Positions 19,432 through 30,346 are shown, numbered from the stretch's first letter. The stretch: DNA of 64,000 nucleotides from Pseudomonas helleri (GCF_001043025.1 NZ_JYLD01000009.1:1-64000), one strand, 5' to 3'. Translations and numbers: made by a program. Notes: generated from the letters alone by a model not told the origin.

Positions 19432-20118
19432 TTATTTGAGCGCTGCCAGCACGTGCTCTGCCACCGGGCCACCCGAGGCCGGGTTCTGCCCGGTGATCAA
19501 ACGTCCATCGGCGATAGCGAACGGCGCCCACGGAGCGTCAGCCTTTTCATAGTGAGCGCCGCACTTCACCAATTCGGTCTCGGTGAGATACGGCACCACA
19601 TCAGCCAGACCGGCCAGGGTCTCTTCCTCATTGGAAAAGCCGGTGACCCGCTTGCCCTTGATCAGTAGCTCGCCATTGGACAGTTTGATATTGAGCAAGC
19701 CCACCGCTCCATGGCACACCGACGACACCACCCCGCCGTGCTCATAGATGTGGCGGCTGATCGCCTGCAACTGCGCGTTGTCCGGGAAGTCCCAAATCAC
19801 CCCATGCCCACCGGCATAATAAATCGCCGCGTAATCGTCAGGATTGATCTCGTCCGGTTTTAGCGTCGCGCCCAGGCGGTTCATGAACGCCTTGTCGTGA
19901 TACCACTTCCAGTCAATCTCCGAGGCCATGTCCTTGGCCAGGCTGTGCGGGTCAATCGGGGTGTAACCGCCTTGCGGGCTGACGTAATCCACGGCATACC
20001 CGGCGGCCTCGACCTTGTGCACAAAATGCACGGCCTCACCCAGCCATAAACCCGTCGCGCGATCCAGATTGGGGTACTTCTCGACGCTGGTCAGTACCAC
20101 TAGTATTTTTTTGCTCAT
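19432..20118 (-). CDS. DJ-1/PfpI family protein (Hsp31/glyoxalase III-like)
   Basis: A 228-residue class I glutamine-amidotransferase-like protein. It has the nucleophile elbow SSVCHGAVGL with Cys135-His136, the partner Glu28 (LGEAVHF) and the family loop YYAGGHGVIWDFPDN. Relatives include glutathione-independent methylglyoxal glyoxalases and stress chaperones; this arrangement (E, then AGGHG, then CHG) fits the Hsp31/HchA-like branch that detoxifies reactive aldehydes. The AGGAGG ribosome site is good. It is followed downstream by a short gap before nadA and is probably transcribed alone. Confidence 0.88.
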   Translation of the reverse strand: MSKKILVVLTSVEKYPNLDRATGLWLGEAVHFVHKVEAAGYAVDYVSPQGGYTPIDPHSLAKDMASEIDWKWYHDKAFMNRLGATLKPDEINPDDYAAIYYAGGHGVIWDFPDNAQLQAISRHIYEHGGVVSSVCHGAVGLLNIKLSNGELLIKGKRVTGFSNEEETLAGLADVVPYLTETELVKCGAHYEKADAPWAPFAIADGRLITGQNPASGGPVAEHVLAALK

Positions 20119-20247
20119 CGCTGCCTCCTGTCAGAACGACGGGCCATTCGGCCCTCGAGCTGTACGACATGCTTACGTACAGAGTCAGGAGCATAGACAA
20201 GCGCTTGCGGGCATTAGTGCCGTGCATCCAAAGCACCTGTCCATTCA

Positions 20248-21627
20248 TCAGTTGGCATTCCAGCCGCCCCCCAGCACTTTGTACAACGTCACCCGGTTGC
20301 TCTGCTCGGCCAGCCGAAGGGTGATCAAATCTTGCTCGGCGCTGTACAGCGAGCGCTGGGTCACCAGGGCTTCGAGGTAGCTTTGCGAACCGCCCTGATA
20401 CAGGGCCTGTGACAAGTCATAGCTGGTGCGGCTGGCCTTGGTCAGCGCCATTTGGGCAGCCAGACGCTGATCCAGAGTACTGCGCACGGCCAGGGCATCG
20501 GCCACTTCGCTGAAAGCGGTCTCCAGGGTTTTCTGGTAGGTCTGCACCTCAATGTCGCGGGCGACCTTGGCGGAGTCCAGCGCAGCCCGATGGCTGCCGG
20601 CGTCGAAAATTGGCAGGCTGATACTCGGCGCAAAGTTCCACGCGCCGCTACCACCGCTGAACAGGCTCGACAGGCTGGAGCTGGCCGAGCCCGCCCCTGC
20701 CGTCAGGGTAATACTGGGGAAGAACGCGGCGCGGGCGGCACCGATATCGATGTTGGCCGACTTGAGCGTGTGCTCGGCCGCCAGCACGTCAGGGCGACGC
20801 TGCAACAGGGTGGAGGGCAATTCCCCCGGCACCTGCACCAGCATCGCGACCGACTGCAAGCTGTCGCCGGGCAAGTATTGCGCCGGGATGGCATTGCCGA
20901 CCAACAGGCGCAAGGCATTCTGATCTTGCAGGACCTGGCTGGCATACACCCCGACGTCGACCTTGGCCGACTCCACGGTGGTTTGGGCTTCAGACACCGC
21001 CAAACCGGCGGCCCCGCCCAGTGCATGGCTGCGCTGGGTCAGGTCATAGGTGGCCTGCTGGCTGACCAGGGTTTGCCGGGCCAACGCCAAGCGTTCGTTG
21101 TCGGCCGCCAGGGTCAACCAGGCGATGCCGACTTCGGCCACCAGGCTGATCTGTGTGCTGCGCCGGGTTTCGGCCAGCGACAGGTACGCTTCCAGCGCCT
21201 CGTCCTCGAGGTTCTGCACGCGGCCAAAGAGATCCAGCTCGTAACTGCTCAGCCCCAATTGGGCGCTGTAATCGTGGCTGGTGGTGCCGGACGTTCGACT
21301 ATGGCTGCCACTTACGCTCGCGTCGATCGCCGGTAAACCCGCCGCGCGCTGGATGCGATACTGCGCCTGGGCCTTTTCAATGTTCAGTGTCGCCACCCGC
21401 AAGTCTCGGTTGTTGGTCAACGCCAGCGCCTGAAGGTGCGCCAGGCGCGGGTCGGTAAAAAACTGCTGCCAACGGATGTCCGCCGCGGCTTGGCCGTTGG
21501 GCACAGCAGTGCCCGGCAGCCATTGTTCATCGACCGCAGCCTGAGGGCGCTCATACGTGGGCGCCAGATTGATGCAACCGCTGAGCAGCGCCAAGGCTGC
21601 CAGCAAGGGCCAACGAAAACGACTCAT
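20248..21627 (-). CDS. outer-membrane channel of an RND efflux pump
   Basis: TolC/OprM-type lipoprotein of 459 residues. The signal peptide ends in the lipobox [17 protein letters not shown] (Cys at about residue 18). Two efflux-protein helical repeats follow, with the conserved [35 protein letters not shown]. Its ATG overlaps the TGA of the RND gene by four bases, and it closes the three-gene operon MFP-RND-OMF. It resembles OprN/OprM-type channels in layout, but the exact pump type is not decidable by eye. Confidence 0.93.
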   Translation of the reverse strand: MSRFRWPLLAALALLSGCINLAPTYERPQAAVDEQWLPGTAVPNGQAAADIRWQQFFTDPRLAHLQALALTNNRDLRVATLNIEKAQAQYRIQRAAGLPAIDASVSGSHSRTSGTTSHDYSAQLGLSSYELDLFGRVQNLEDEALEAYLSLAETRRSTQISLVAEVGIAWLTLAADNERLALARQTLVSQQATYDLTQRSHALGGAAGLAVSEAQTTVESAKVDVGVYASQVLQDQNALRLLVGNAIPAQYLPGDSLQSVAMLVQVPGELPSTLLQRRPDVLAAEHTLKSANIDIGAARAAFFPSITLTAGAGSASSSLSSLFSGGSGAWNFAPSISLPIFDAGSHRAALDSAKVARDIEVQTYQKTLETAFSEVADALAVRSTLDQRLAAQMALTKASRTSYDLSQALYQGGSQSYLEALVTQRSLYSAEQDLITLRLAEQSNRVTLYKVLGGGWNAN

Positions 21628-24600
21628 GCGTCACCTTTTGGGTCAGGGGTGCGAACGCGACTGAAGCGGCGGCGAATCAGCACGAAAAACAGCGGTACAA
21701 AGAAGATGCCCAACAGCGTGGCGCTGAACATGCCGCCCAGTACTCCGGTACCGATGGCACGGCGCCCGGCAGAACCTGCGCCCGTGCTCAGCGACAGCGG
21801 CAAGACACCAAACATAAAGGCCAGTGAGGTCATCAGAATCGGTCGCAGGCGCTGGCGCACCGCGATCAGGGTGGCCTCGATCAAGCTATTGCCCTGCTCA
21901 TGCAGGTGCTTGGCGAACTCCACAATCAAAATCGCGTTCTTCGCCGCCAGGCCCACGGTGGTCAGCAAACCCACTTGAAAGTACACGTCATTGCTCAACC
22001 CGCTGAAACGCGTGGCCAGCACGGCGCCCACCACACCTAGCGGCACCACCAGCATCACCGAGAAAGGCACTGACCAGCTCTCGTAGAGTGCCGCCAGACA
22101 CAGGAACACAAACAGCACCGATATCCCGTACAGCAACGGTGCTTGCGAGCCCGACAAACGCAGTTGATAAGACTGCCCGGTCCACTCGTAGCCGATGCCT
22201 TCGGGCAACTGCCGGATGATGCTCTCCACGGCGTCCATGGCCACCCCGGAGCTCACGCCCGGCGCGGGATCACCCACCACCTCCAGCGACGAACTGCCGT
22301 TATAGCGCTCGAGCAATGGCGAGCCGTAACTCCACGAGGTGCTGGCGAACGAAGAGAACGGGACCATTTCATCGTTGCTGTTACGTACAAACCAATGGTC
22401 CAGGTCGGCGGCCTGCATGCGCGCGGTCGCCTCGCCCTGCACGTAGACCTTTTTCACCCGGCCCTGGTTAAGAAAATCGTTAACGTAAGTGCCGCCCAGC
22501 GCGGTGGACAAGGTGGCGTTGATGTCGCTGGTGCTCAGGCTCAAGGCGCCCGCCTTGCGATCATCAATGTTGACCTTGAGCTGCGGTGTGTCGTCCAGGC
22601 CGTTGCTGCGCACGCCTTGCAGACGCGGGTCTTTTTGCGCCAGTTCGATAAATTGCTCGCGCGCCGCCACCAACGCGTCATGCCCCAGCCCCGCGAGGTC
22701 CTTGAGCTGCAAATCGAACCCGGAGCTTTGCCCCAGCCCGCGCACGGCAGGCGGTTGCATGACAAATACGTTGGCATCGCCAATGCTCGACAACGCCTCG
22801 GTTGCCCGCTGCGCGATAGACGCGGCGTCCTGGCCTGCGCCCGTGCGCTCGCTCCAGTCCTTGAGCCGGATAAAGGCCCGGGCCGAGTTCTGACTGTTGC
22901 CGCCCATGCCCAGGCCCGAGATGCTGATCAGCGCTTCGACTTCCGGCTGCTCGAGCATATAGCCCTCGAACTGCTTGAGCACCGCCTGGGTTCGGTAATC
23001 CGTTGCGCCCACGGGCAACTGCACTTGGGCCATCAAGATGCCCTGGTCTTCATCGGGCAAAAATGAGGTTGGCAAGCTGGAGTAACCAGCCGCCATGGCG
23101 GCGATCACCAATAGGTACACGACCAGGCTGCGACCTCCCCGGCGTACGATCACTCCTACGCCTTTTTGATAAGCCTCTGCGCTGCGCTCAAAGGTGCGGT
23201 TGAACCCTCCGAAGAAGCCGCTAGCAGCAGCGTGCCCTGTGGCATCGGAAGGCTTGAGCAAGGTCGCGCACAGCGCGGGCGTCAGGGTCATGGCCACCAG
23301 CACCGAGAGCACCATGGCCGAAACGATGGTCACCGAAAACTGCCGATAAATGATCCCGGTTGAACCCCCAAAAAACGCCATGGGGATAAACACCGCGCTC
23401 AGCACCAACGCGATGCCCACCAGCGCGCTGGTGATTTCGGCCATCGACTTGCGCGTGGCTTCCAGCGGCGAAAGCCCTTCTTCGCTCATCACCCGTTCGA
23501 CGTTTTCCACCACCACAATCGCGTCGTCCACCAACAGGCCGATGGCCAATACCATGGCGAACATGGTCAAGGTGTTGATCGAATAGCCGAACAGCGCCAG
23601 CACCCCGAACGTGCCCAGCAAGACTACCGGCACAGTGATGGCCGGGATCAGCGTGGCGCGTACATTTTGCAAGAACAAAAACATGATCAGCACCACCAGC
23701 ACGATGGCTTCGCCCAACGACTTGACCACCTCTTCGATGGACAGGCTGACGAACGGGGTCGTGTCATAGGCGATCACATTTTTGAGCTGCATTTCGCTCG
23801 GGTAAAACGGCTGGAGCTCGGCGAGCCTGGCCTTGACGGCCTCCCCGACCTTAAGCGCATTGGCGCCCGTGGCCAGCTGTACGCCCATCGCAGCGGCGGG
23901 CTTGCCATTGAGGGCCGAGTTCACGTCGTAGCTGTCACTGCCCAGCTCAACCCGCGCCACCTCACCGAGCAACACCACCGCGCCCGTGCTGTCGGACTTG
24001 ACCAACACATTGCGGAACTCTTCGGCGGTCTGCAATTTGCTGCGCGCACTGATCGTTGCATTCAGTTGCTGCTTGGCCACGGCTGGCAACGCCCCGAGCT
24101 GGCCCGCCGACACTTCGGTGTTTTGTGCCTCCAGCGCGGTGATCACATCCGAGGGCATCAAGGCGTATTTTTCGAGCAGCGCCGGGTCCAGCCAGATGCG
24201 CATGGCGTAGCCCGAACCGAGGGTTTGCACCTCGCCGACTCCGTCGATCCGGGCAATCGAGTCAAGCAAGGTGCTGGAGATGTAATCGCCAATTTGCGTG
24301 CCGGTCACGCTAGGGTTGTCGGACGCGAGGGCTGCAATCATCAAGAAGTCAGAGCCGCCCTTGGTCACGGTCAGGCCTTCGCTCTGCACCGAAGCGGGTA
24401 GCCGCGACTCCACTTGTTGCAGCTTGTTCTGCACCTGCATCTGCGCCACGTCTGGGTCGGTGCCGGCATCGAAGGTCAAACTGATACTGGCGCTGCCTGC
24501 CGAACTGCTGGACGCCGACATGTAGGTGAGCTTGTCGAGCCCGGTCATTTGCTGCTCGATGATCTGGGTCACCGAGTCTTCAACGGTCTTGGCCGAGGCG

Positions 24601-24752
24601 CCGGTGTAGGTTGCAGAAATGCGCACGGTGGGCGGTGCGATGTCCGGGTATTGCTCCAGCGGCAACTGACTGATCGACATCGCCCCCGCGAGCATGATGA
24701 CGATGGCGATCACCCAGGCAAAAATCGGCCGGTCGATAAAAAAGCGCGCCAT
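21624..24752 (-). CDS. RND multidrug efflux transporter (HAE1 family)
   Basis: Proton-driven inner-membrane pump of 1042 residues, AcrB/MexB-like. It begins [23 protein letters not shown], has twelve helices and two large periplasmic loops, and carries the proton-relay acidic pair in helix 4 ([20 protein letters not shown]). It also has the central LLKPSD hinge and the helix-11/12 repeat of the FxxP and GxxLP motifs ([23 protein letters not shown]). Two bases separate it from the adaptor gene and it overlaps the OMF gene, so all three subunits are made together. Confidence 0.95.
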   Translation of the reverse strand: MARFFIDRPIFAWVIAIVIMLAGAMSISQLPLEQYPDIAPPTVRISATYTGASAKTVEDSVTQIIEQQMTGLDKLTYMSASSSSAGSASISLTFDAGTDPDVAQMQVQNKLQQVESRLPASVQSEGLTVTKGGSDFLMIAALASDNPSVTGTQIGDYISSTLLDSIARIDGVGEVQTLGSGYAMRIWLDPALLEKYALMPSDVITALEAQNTEVSAGQLGALPAVAKQQLNATISARSKLQTAEEFRNVLVKSDSTGAVVLLGEVARVELGSDSYDVNSALNGKPAAAMGVQLATGANALKVGEAVKARLAELQPFYPSEMQLKNVIAYDTTPFVSLSIEEVVKSLGEAIVLVVLIMFLFLQNVRATLIPAITVPVVLLGTFGVLALFGYSINTLTMFAMVLAIGLLVDDAIVVVENVERVMSEEGLSPLEATRKSMAEITSALVGIALVLSAVFIPMAFFGGSTGIIYRQFSVTIVSAMVLSVLVAMTLTPALCATLLKPSDATGHAAASGFFGGFNRTFERSAEAYQKGVGVIVRRGGRSLVVYLLVIAAMAAGYSSLPTSFLPDEDQGILMAQVQLPVGATDYRTQAVLKQFEGYMLEQPEVEALISISGLGMGGNSQNSARAFIRLKDWSERTGAGQDAASIAQRATEALSSIGDANVFVMQPPAVRGLGQSSGFDLQLKDLAGLGHDALVAAREQFIELAQKDPRLQGVRSNGLDDTPQLKVNIDDRKAGALSLSTSDINATLSTALGGTYVNDFLNQGRVKKVYVQGEATARMQAADLDHWFVRNSNDEMVPFSSFASTSWSYGSPLLERYNGSSSLEVVGDPAPGVSSGVAMDAVESIIRQLPEGIGYEWTGQSYQLRLSGSQAPLLYGISVLFVFLCLAALYESWSVPFSVMLVVPLGVVGAVLATRFSGLSNDVYFQVGLLTTVGLAAKNAILIVEFAKHLHEQGNSLIEATLIAVRQRLRPILMTSLAFMFGVLPLSLSTGAGSAGRRAIGTGVLGGMFSATLLGIFFVPLFFVLIRRRFSRVRTPDPKGDA

Positions 24753-24754
24753 GC

Positions 24755-25954
24755 TCAGTTCCCCTGCGCAATGGCGGTGGGTGTCACGGCGCGTGGCACG
24801 CCCCGGGCTTCACTGTTTTGCGCCAGCACCTCGGCGCCGACCCGAACCTTCTGCCCGCCTTCGATAATCACTTGGTCACCCGCATTCAACCCGGCGCTGA
24901 CCCACCACTGGTTACCCACCGCCCGGTCAATCGCCAGTACCCGTTGCTCAACCTTGCCGTTGACTACCACCAGCACCGAAGTCACGCCACTGGCGCTTCG
25001 GGTCACGGCTTTTTGCGGTATCAAAATGGCCTTGTCATCGCTGGCCAGCTCCAGAACCGCGCGCACATACATGCCCGGCAACAACAGGTGCTCAGGGTTG
25101 GCGAACACGGCGCGCAGGGTCACGGTGCCGGTGCCTTGGTTGACCGCGACACCGCTGAACTTGAGGGTGCCGGCATGGTTGTAGGGGCTGCCATCATCGA
25201 GCGTCAGCAACACCGGTGCTTCGCCTTCGGCGCTATTGCCTTGCAACGCACCGCTGGCCAGGTCGCGCTTGAGGCGCAGCAGCTCAGTGGTCGATTGGGT
25301 GATATCGACGTAGATCGGGTCCAGTTGCTGCACCGTGGTCAGCGCCGTGGTTTGCGCGGCGACCAACAACGCGCCGGGGGTGACGGTCGAGGTTTCGATA
25401 CGGCCGCTGAGCGGCGAGGTGATCCGGGTATAGCCCAGATTGATCCGGGCCGTGTCGACCCCGGCTTGCGCCACCTGCAACTCGGCCTGGGCCGTGAGCA
25501 AGCTGACTTGGGCATCTTCGTTGTCTTGCTGGCTGATGGCGTCAATTTTTACCAACGCTGCATTACGCGTGGCCGTGGCCTGCGCCGACTTGAGCGTGGC
25601 GCGGGCCTTGCTTGCTGTCGCTTGCGCTTCGGCCAGCGTGGCCTTGTACGGCGCCGGGTCGATTTGGTACAGCGCCTGCCCGGCCTTGACCTCGGCGCCC
25701 TCGACAAACAGCCGCTGCTGAACAATTCCGCCCACCTGCGGGCGAATGTCAGCCAGCATAAAAGCCTGGGTGCGCCCGGCCAGCTCGGTGGTCAGCGCCT
25801 GGCGTTGCGGCTGCACCGTCATCACCTGGACTTTCGGGGTTTGCGCCACGGGCGGGGCATCGTCAGCCGAGCAGCCGCCCAAGGCAAAAAGAACCAGTAC
25901 GGCAACCACCACCGCGGCGGTTACCAGAGATTTAGCAAAAAGTTTGGTCGGCAT
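24755..25954 (-). CDS. RND efflux periplasmic adaptor (AcrA/MexA family)
   Basis: Membrane-fusion lipoprotein of 399 residues. The signal peptide ends in the lipobox [13 protein letters not shown] (Cys about 28). The two lipoyl halves ([32 protein letters not shown] and [22 protein letters not shown]) flank a coiled-coil hairpin, followed by a beta-barrel ([10 protein letters not shown]) and membrane-proximal domain ([13 protein letters not shown]). First gene of the pump operon, divergent from the two-component system that probably controls it. Confidence 0.94.
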   Translation of the reverse strand: MPTKLFAKSLVTAAVVVAVLVLFALGGCSADDAPPVAQTPKVQVMTVQPQRQALTTELAGRTQAFMLADIRPQVGGIVQQRLFVEGAEVKAGQALYQIDPAPYKATLAEAQATASKARATLKSAQATATRNAALVKIDAISQQDNEDAQVSLLTAQAELQVAQAGVDTARINLGYTRITSPLSGRIETSTVTPGALLVAAQTTALTTVQQLDPIYVDITQSTTELLRLKRDLASGALQGNSAEGEAPVLLTLDDGSPYNHAGTLKFSGVAVNQGTGTVTLRAVFANPEHLLLPGMYVRAVLELASDDKAILIPQKAVTRSASGVTSVLVVVNGKVEQRVLAIDRAVGNQWWVSAGLNAGDQVIIEGGQKVRVGAEVLAQNSEARGVPRAVTPTAIAQGN

Positions 25955-26066
25955 AGCGGCCTCTGCAAGTGGGGTGGCTTAAGCCATGCGCCATCGTGCG
26001 AGGCAAATGTGCAGGAAATTTGAAGATTGCCCACACGCCTTGAATCTTCGGCCAGCGGGGGCCTAA
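25955..26066. promoter_or_regulatory. shared promoter region of the RND operon and its two-component system
   Basis: The 112-base gap holds a 12-bp palindrome TGGCTTAAGCCA at 25975-25986, just before the adaptor gene. It also holds a pair of arms GAAGATT (26022-26028) and AATCTTC (26043-26049) whose centres are 21 bases apart, i.e. two helical turns. Either is a plausible binding site for the adjacent BaeR-like regulator; no experiment is implied. Confidence 0.45.
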
Positions 26067-27485
26067 ATGAGCAGGCCATTCACTGACAAGCCCGAGCCCA
26101 TGAAGCTGAGCATCTCCACCAAACTGTTTATTGCGATTCTCGCCAGTGTGTTGTTGGTCATCCTGAGCATGGGCCTGGCCACCAGTTGGAGCTTCGGCCG
26201 CGGCTTTCTCGGCTACCTCAACGAACAGGCCCTGGAACGCATGGCCCCGGTGTTACCACGATTGGCCAGCGCGTATGAACGCGAAGGCAGTTGGGAGTTT
26301 CTGCGCAATAAACCTGATCGCTGGTTTGAGGTGATGCGTCCGGAGCCAGAAGATGAAGTGCGCACCCGCGACCTTAAAAACCCGCTGCCGTCCGACCTCA
26401 CCGGCGCGTTATTTCGTATTGCCTTGCTCGACCAGCACAAAAAAAGGGTCACGGGTTACCCCTCGATCGGTGACGACGCCCTGCTGCGCCCCATCGACGT
26501 GGGCGGCAAAACCGTCGGCTGGCTGGCCGTGACGCCCTTTCAAAGCGTGACCGAGGCCGGGGGCGAGCGTTTTCAGCAGTATCAATTGCGCACCAGCCTG
26601 GCCGTGGGGGTGCTGTCGTTGCTGCTGGCGATGCTGATTGCCTGGTGGATCGCGCGCACCTTGCTCGACCCGGTCAAGCGTGTGGCCGCCGCCACCCATC
26701 GGCTGGCCCAGGGCGAATACAGCAACCGGGTGGCGGTGTCGTCCAACGATGAAGTGGGCCAATTGGCCCGGGACTTCAACCAACTGGCCTTCACCCTGGA
26801 GCGCAATGAAACCATGCGCCGCGAATTCATGGCCGATGTATCCCACGAGTTACGCACGCCACTGTCGATCTTGCGCGGCGAGCTGGAGGCCATCGAAGAC
26901 GGCGTGCGCAGCCTTGATCACGCCTCGATGAAGTCTTTGCAAGCTGAAGTCGGGATGCTCAGCAAATTGGTAGATGACCTGTATGAACTCTCGTTGGCAG
27001 ACGTGGGCGCATTGACCTATCGCAAGAGCGAATGCGTACTCAATGACGTGCTGAAGGAATCACTGGCGATGTTTCAGGAGCGCTGCAACGCGGCGCAATT
27101 GCACATTGATATGGAACTGCCTGCACAACCGCTGGTGCTCGAAGCGGACGCCAAGCGCCTGCAACAACTGTTCAGCAACCTGTTGGAAAACGCCGTGCGC
27201 TACACCGATCCCGGTGGCCGGGTGGAAATCCGCGCCAGCCAGGAGGACGATGCCGTGTGCGTCAGCATCATGGATTCCGCGCCCGGTGTTGACCCCCAGC
27301 AACTGCCGCGGCTGTTTGAGCGCTTCTATCGTGGCGAAGCCTCGCGCAACCGGGCCAGCGGCGGTGCCGGGCTGGGCTTGGCGATCTGTCACAGCATTGC
27401 CCTCGCCCACGGCGGCAGCCTGACAGCCGACCACTCCCCGCTCGGCGGCCTCTGGCTGAACCTGCGGCTACCACGCAAAGGGTGA
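26067..27485 (+). CDS. sensor histidine kinase, BaeS-like
   Basis: Inner-membrane sensor of 472 residues. It has an N-terminal helix (LFIAILASVLLVILSMGLA), a periplasmic sensor loop of about 115 residues (GFLGYLNEQALERMAPVLPRLASAYEREGSWEFLR, as in BaeS) and a second helix (LAVGVLSLLLAMLIAWWIA). A HAMP segment follows, then the H box with His260 (DVSHELRTPLSIL), the N box (NLLENAVRYTDP) and the G box (GAGLGLAICHS). The ATG at 26067 has a GGGGG ribosome site; ATG 26100 (MKLSISTKLF) is an alternative that fits the family start but lacks one. Three bases separate it from its response regulator. Envelope stress or drugs are likely signals. Confidence 0.92.
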   Translation: MSRPFTDKPEPMKLSISTKLFIAILASVLLVILSMGLATSWSFGRGFLGYLNEQALERMAPVLPRLASAYEREGSWEFLRNKPDRWFEVMRPEPEDEVRTRDLKNPLPSDLTGALFRIALLDQHKKRVTGYPSIGDDALLRPIDVGGKTVGWLAVTPFQSVTEAGGERFQQYQLRTSLAVGVLSLLLAMLIAWWIARTLLDPVKRVAAATHRLAQGEYSNRVAVSSNDEVGQLARDFNQLAFTLERNETMRREFMADVSHELRTPLSILRGELEAIEDGVRSLDHASMKSLQAEVGMLSKLVDDLYELSLADVGALTYRKSECVLNDVLKESLAMFQERCNAAQLHIDMELPAQPLVLEADAKRLQQLFSNLLENAVRYTDPGGRVEIRASQEDDAVCVSIMDSAPGVDPQQLPRLFERFYRGEASRNRASGGAGLGLAICHSIALAHGGSLTADHSPLGGLWLNLRLPRKG

Positions 27486-27488
27486 TTC

Positions 27489-28151
27489 ATGAGCATTCTG
27501 ATCGTCGAAGACGAACCCAAACTGGTCGCCCTGATGCGCGATTATTTATCGCTCGAAGGCTACCCGGTCCATTGCCTGGGCAACGGCCTTGAGGTGGTGC
27601 CGTGGGTTCGCGCGCATTCGCCACGCTTGATCTTGCTCGACCTGATGCTGCCGGGCCGCGATGGCCCGGACATCTGCAGGGAACTGCGCAGTTTCAGCGC
27701 GGTGCCGATCATCATGATCACCGCTCGGGTCGAAGAAGTGGACCGCTTGCTAGGGCTGGATCTAGGCGCCGATGACTACATCTGCAAACCCTTCAGCCCA
27801 CGGGAGGTGGTGGCCCGAGTCAAAGCGATACTGCGCCGCAGCCCGCACCTGGAGACCGTGGCGCAAGCGCGTATCGAGATCGACGAAAGCCGCTACAGCG
27901 CTGCCTTTGATGGTGTGCCGCTGGACCTGACGCCGGTTGAGCTGCGCCTGCTCAACACCTTTGCCCGCGCTCCGGGCCGGGTGTTCTCCCGCGACCAATT
28001 GCTCGACAAGCTGTATTCCGATCACCGGGTGGTCACCGACCGCACGGTCGACAGCCATATCCGCAACCTGCGGCGCAAGCTTGCGCAGGCGTGCCCCGCA
28101 GAGGACCCGATCCAGTCGCTGTATGGCGTGGGGTACAAGCTGGAGCTTTAA
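27489..28151 (+). CDS. OmpR-family response regulator, BaeR-like
   Basis: DNA-binding response regulator of 220 residues. The receiver domain has the acidic pair (VEDEPK), the phospho-acceptor Asp51 (LILLDLMLPGRDG), Thr in MITAR and Lys in YICKPFSP. The C-terminal winged helix (LDLTPVELRLLNTFARAPGRVFSRDQLLDKLY ... TVDSHIRNLRRKL) is OmpR type. It is partner of the preceding sensor and the likely activator of the divergent RND pump. The stop codon overlaps the stop of the converging FMN-reductase gene by a shared TTAA. Confidence 0.93.
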   Translation: MSILIVEDEPKLVALMRDYLSLEGYPVHCLGNGLEVVPWVRAHSPRLILLDLMLPGRDGPDICRELRSFSAVPIIMITARVEEVDRLLGLDLGADDYICKPFSPREVVARVKAILRRSPHLETVAQARIEIDESRYSAAFDGVPLDLTPVELRLLNTFARAPGRVFSRDQLLDKLYSDHRVVTDRTVDSHIRNLRRKLAQACPAEDPIQSLYGVGYKLEL

Positions 28152-28762
28152 AGCGACTCATTGAACAGCGCAAAACTCGCAAGGTGTTGCCGGGCGTTTT
28201 GCAGCGCCGTGGCCACCGCCTCTTCGCCAAACACCAGCCCTTCCAAATACACAAAGTGGATGTCAGACAGCCCAAGCATCGTGAAGACTTCACGCAGGTA
28301 GTCGGTCAGGAAGTCACGCTGTTTGGCCCTCGGCCCTTGATGAAAGCCACCCGAACCCACCAACACGTAAACCGGGCGAGAGGCGAGCAAGCCGGTTTTG
28401 CCGTCTGGCCCCGAGCTAAAGGTGCGATGGATGCGCAACACGTAGTCAATCCACAGCTTCAGCGACGCCGGAACCGTCAGGTTGTGCATGGGCGTGCAAA
28501 CAAACACGACATCGCTGCGCTCCAGCTCCTGAATCAATGCTTCGGACACATCAAACACCGGCGCATCGAACGCCGTGGGCTTGGTCAACGCCGCGCCGTA
28601 CTCAATGTTCAACGGGGGCAAAGGCTGTTCTGCCAGGTTTCGTTCGATCAACTCCAGATCCGGGTAACGTTGGCGCAGGCTCTGCAGTTGCTCGTGCGCC
28701 AGTTGCCGGGCGTGGGAAAAATCACCGTGGGGGCTGGCGTTGATCAGCAGTGCGGTTTTCAT
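28148..28762 (-). CDS. flavodoxin-fold NAD(P)H:quinone/azo oxidoreductase
   Basis: A 204-residue FMN-binding reductase of the AzoR/MdaB fold. The phosphate-binding loop is INASPHGDFSHA; PMHNLTVPASLKLWIDYVLRIHRTFS is the characteristic flavin-binding and dimer segment of azoreductases, followed by LVGSGGF. It probably reduces quinones or azo compounds by two electrons with NAD(P)H. The chosen ATG (28762) overlaps the stop of the upstream GNAT gene (ATGA), making a two-gene operon; the longer open frame is inside that GNAT gene. Confidence 0.88.
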   Translation of the reverse strand: MKTALLINASPHGDFSHARQLAHEQLQSLRQRYPDLELIERNLAEQPLPPLNIEYGAALTKPTAFDAPVFDVSEALIQELERSDVVFVCTPMHNLTVPASLKLWIDYVLRIHRTFSSGPDGKTGLLASRPVYVLVGSGGFHQGPRAKQRDFLTDYLREVFTMLGLSDIHFVYLEGLVFGEEAVATALQNARQHLASFALFNESL

Positions 28763-29202
28763 GGGTGGGCCTCGCTCAGTTTTTCGGTGAAGTGCATACC
28801 ACGGGCCAGCAGCCCCTGACGGAAGTAAAAGCGCTGGGCCAACGCCATGTGCAGCCCTGTATCCAGTACAAAATGATCGCAACCGCGTCGAACGGCCTCC
28901 TCGCGTACGGCGTTCAACAACGTGGTGCCCACGCCTGAGCCTTGAAGCTGCGGGCTGATCACCAGGTCATCAACGTAAATAAAGCGGCCATAGATCAGGT
29001 TTTCAAGTTCGCGATAGCCGGCCAACCCGACCATCCCTTGGCCGTTGCTGATCGCCAACAACCGGTAGCCCTGCCGGGTCTGCCGCGACAATTGCGCGAC
29101 ATAAGCATCCGGGTCAGATAAATGCGGACGCAACACGCGCATCAGATCAAAACTGGCGTGTTGGTCTGTCGGGGTTTCCAGAAGCTGAAAGGTGTAGTCC
29201 AT
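28759..29202 (-). CDS. GNAT family N-acetyltransferase
   Basis: A 147-residue acetyltransferase. The acetyl-CoA-binding motif A is present (VDDLVISPQLQGSGVGTTLLNAVREEAVRRGCDHFVLDTG), preceded by the usual beta strands (MVGLAGYREL) and followed by AQRFYFRQGLLARGMHF. The substrate is unknown. It is the first gene of an operon with the flavin reductase through an ATGA overlap. Confidence 0.87.
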   Translation of the reverse strand: MDYTFQLLETPTDQHASFDLMRVLRPHLSDPDAYVAQLSRQTRQGYRLLAISNGQGMVGLAGYRELENLIYGRFIYVDDLVISPQLQGSGVGTTLLNAVREEAVRRGCDHFVLDTGLHMALAQRFYFRQGLLARGMHFTEKLSEAHP

Positions 29203-29403
29203 GCTCGTCTGCCCTCTGTAAAAGTTGGCTTACTGTAGGGACATAACGGCACAGGCCACAGATCCAAAAAATGCCTTCAGGACTGGGCCATAGAAACGTC
29301 AGAGCCTCCAATACGTGTTCTATTCAGACGAATAAACGTGACAAGGATGCCTTGTTGAAATCCGCGTCTATAATCTGCCGAAAAAATCCATGGAGGAAAC
29401 GCT

Positions 29404-30288
29404 GTGACCATTGCGCTGCATCTCTTAGTCATCATTCTTTCGTTGGGTCTTGTCCGCTACTTGGGCCCCAAATGGCTGATCCCCATCGGTATTGTCTGGT
29501 CCGCGGTGACGGTATTCACTCTTTTTTGGCCCCCCCTTATCGCCCTTCAATTGAGTGTCATCTGGGCGACGGTCTGGCTGTTGAAAGCCCATGCAGCCAA
29601 GTCCCGGCAGGACGAAACGTCCAGACAACCTGCATACGGATCCAGCGCAGTGTTGACCGACAACAAAGCGATACCGCAGACCAGTGCCTATCAGGACAGC
29701 ATTAAATCCGGTGAAATTAACTGGCGCCCCGACGAACCCGCTGAAGAGCCGCACACTCACGCGAGCCTGGACCACGACTATCACCAGCAAGAGATCATGG
29801 CCGCCACCGGCCAAATGCTGGCCTCGCGCAAGCTTGAACAGGATCACATCGAATCGATACTGGCACGGGCCGAAAAGCACCATCAAACCGCGCTCAAGTT
29901 GCTTGAAGACGAGTCGTTCAAACGAGGATATGAAGAGGCGTACGCCATGTATGAGGCACTGCTTCGGGGGGAAAAAGCTGCAACTGCGTCCATTCCCTTT
30001 ACTGATTTCAGCCGCCCCGACACGCATGTTGTCAAACCGGTGGACGATGCCATTCAGAACACGTTTGAAAGCTCCGCCAATGAATACTCGGCGTTTTTGA
30101 AAAATACGGTTGTGCGTTTACAACAACGCAAAGGTCTGCGTGAGTTGTTTGAAAAAGAGATGCTCATCGCAGGCGGTTCGCAGGTGCTGAACCGGATCAA
30201 AAGCTTTGAAGCCGGGGACGAATGGCGCTACGCGGACCGCCGCAAGAAGGTACGCGGCACACTCGCTGACCGACAATTAAAAGCCTGA
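29404..30288 (+). CDS. unrecognised membrane-anchored protein
   Basis: A 294-residue protein I do not recognise. Two hydrophobic helices fill residues about 3-60 (IALHLLVIILSLGLVRYLG and WLIPIGIVWSAVTVFTLFWPPL plus a third short stretch). From about 65 on it is hydrophilic and rich in Glu, Lys and Gln, with likely helical or coiled regions at 130-190 and 215-260. The start is GTG 29404 with GGAGG eight bases before. Codon use is slightly less GC-rich than neighbours. The long charged tail would face the cytoplasm. It stands alone before a hairpin. Confidence 0.7.
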   Translation: MTIALHLLVIILSLGLVRYLGPKWLIPIGIVWSAVTVFTLFWPPLIALQLSVIWATVWLLKAHAAKSRQDETSRQPAYGSSAVLTDNKAIPQTSAYQDSIKSGEINWRPDEPAEEPHTHASLDHDYHQQEIMAATGQMLASRKLEQDHIESILARAEKHHQTALKLLEDESFKRGYEEAYAMYEALLRGEKAATASIPFTDFSRPDTHVVKPVDDAIQNTFESSANEYSAFLKNTVVRLQQRKGLRELFEKEMLIAGGSQVLNRIKSFEAGDEWRYADRRKKVRGTLADRQLKA

Positions 30289-30296
30289 AAGGCGCT

Positions 30297-30322
30297 AGGG
30301 CCTCACCCATGGGGGAGGCCCT
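30297..30322. terminator. hairpin between converging genes
   Basis: AGGGCCTC (30297-30304) and GAGGCCCT (30315-30322) form an 8-bp stem with a ten-base loop that can pair further. No clear T run follows on either strand, so termination would be weak or assisted. It lies between the unrecognised membrane protein and the converging ketoacyl synthase gene. Confidence 0.5.
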
Positions 30323-30346
30323 GACATCCGTCAGTTACATCAACAC

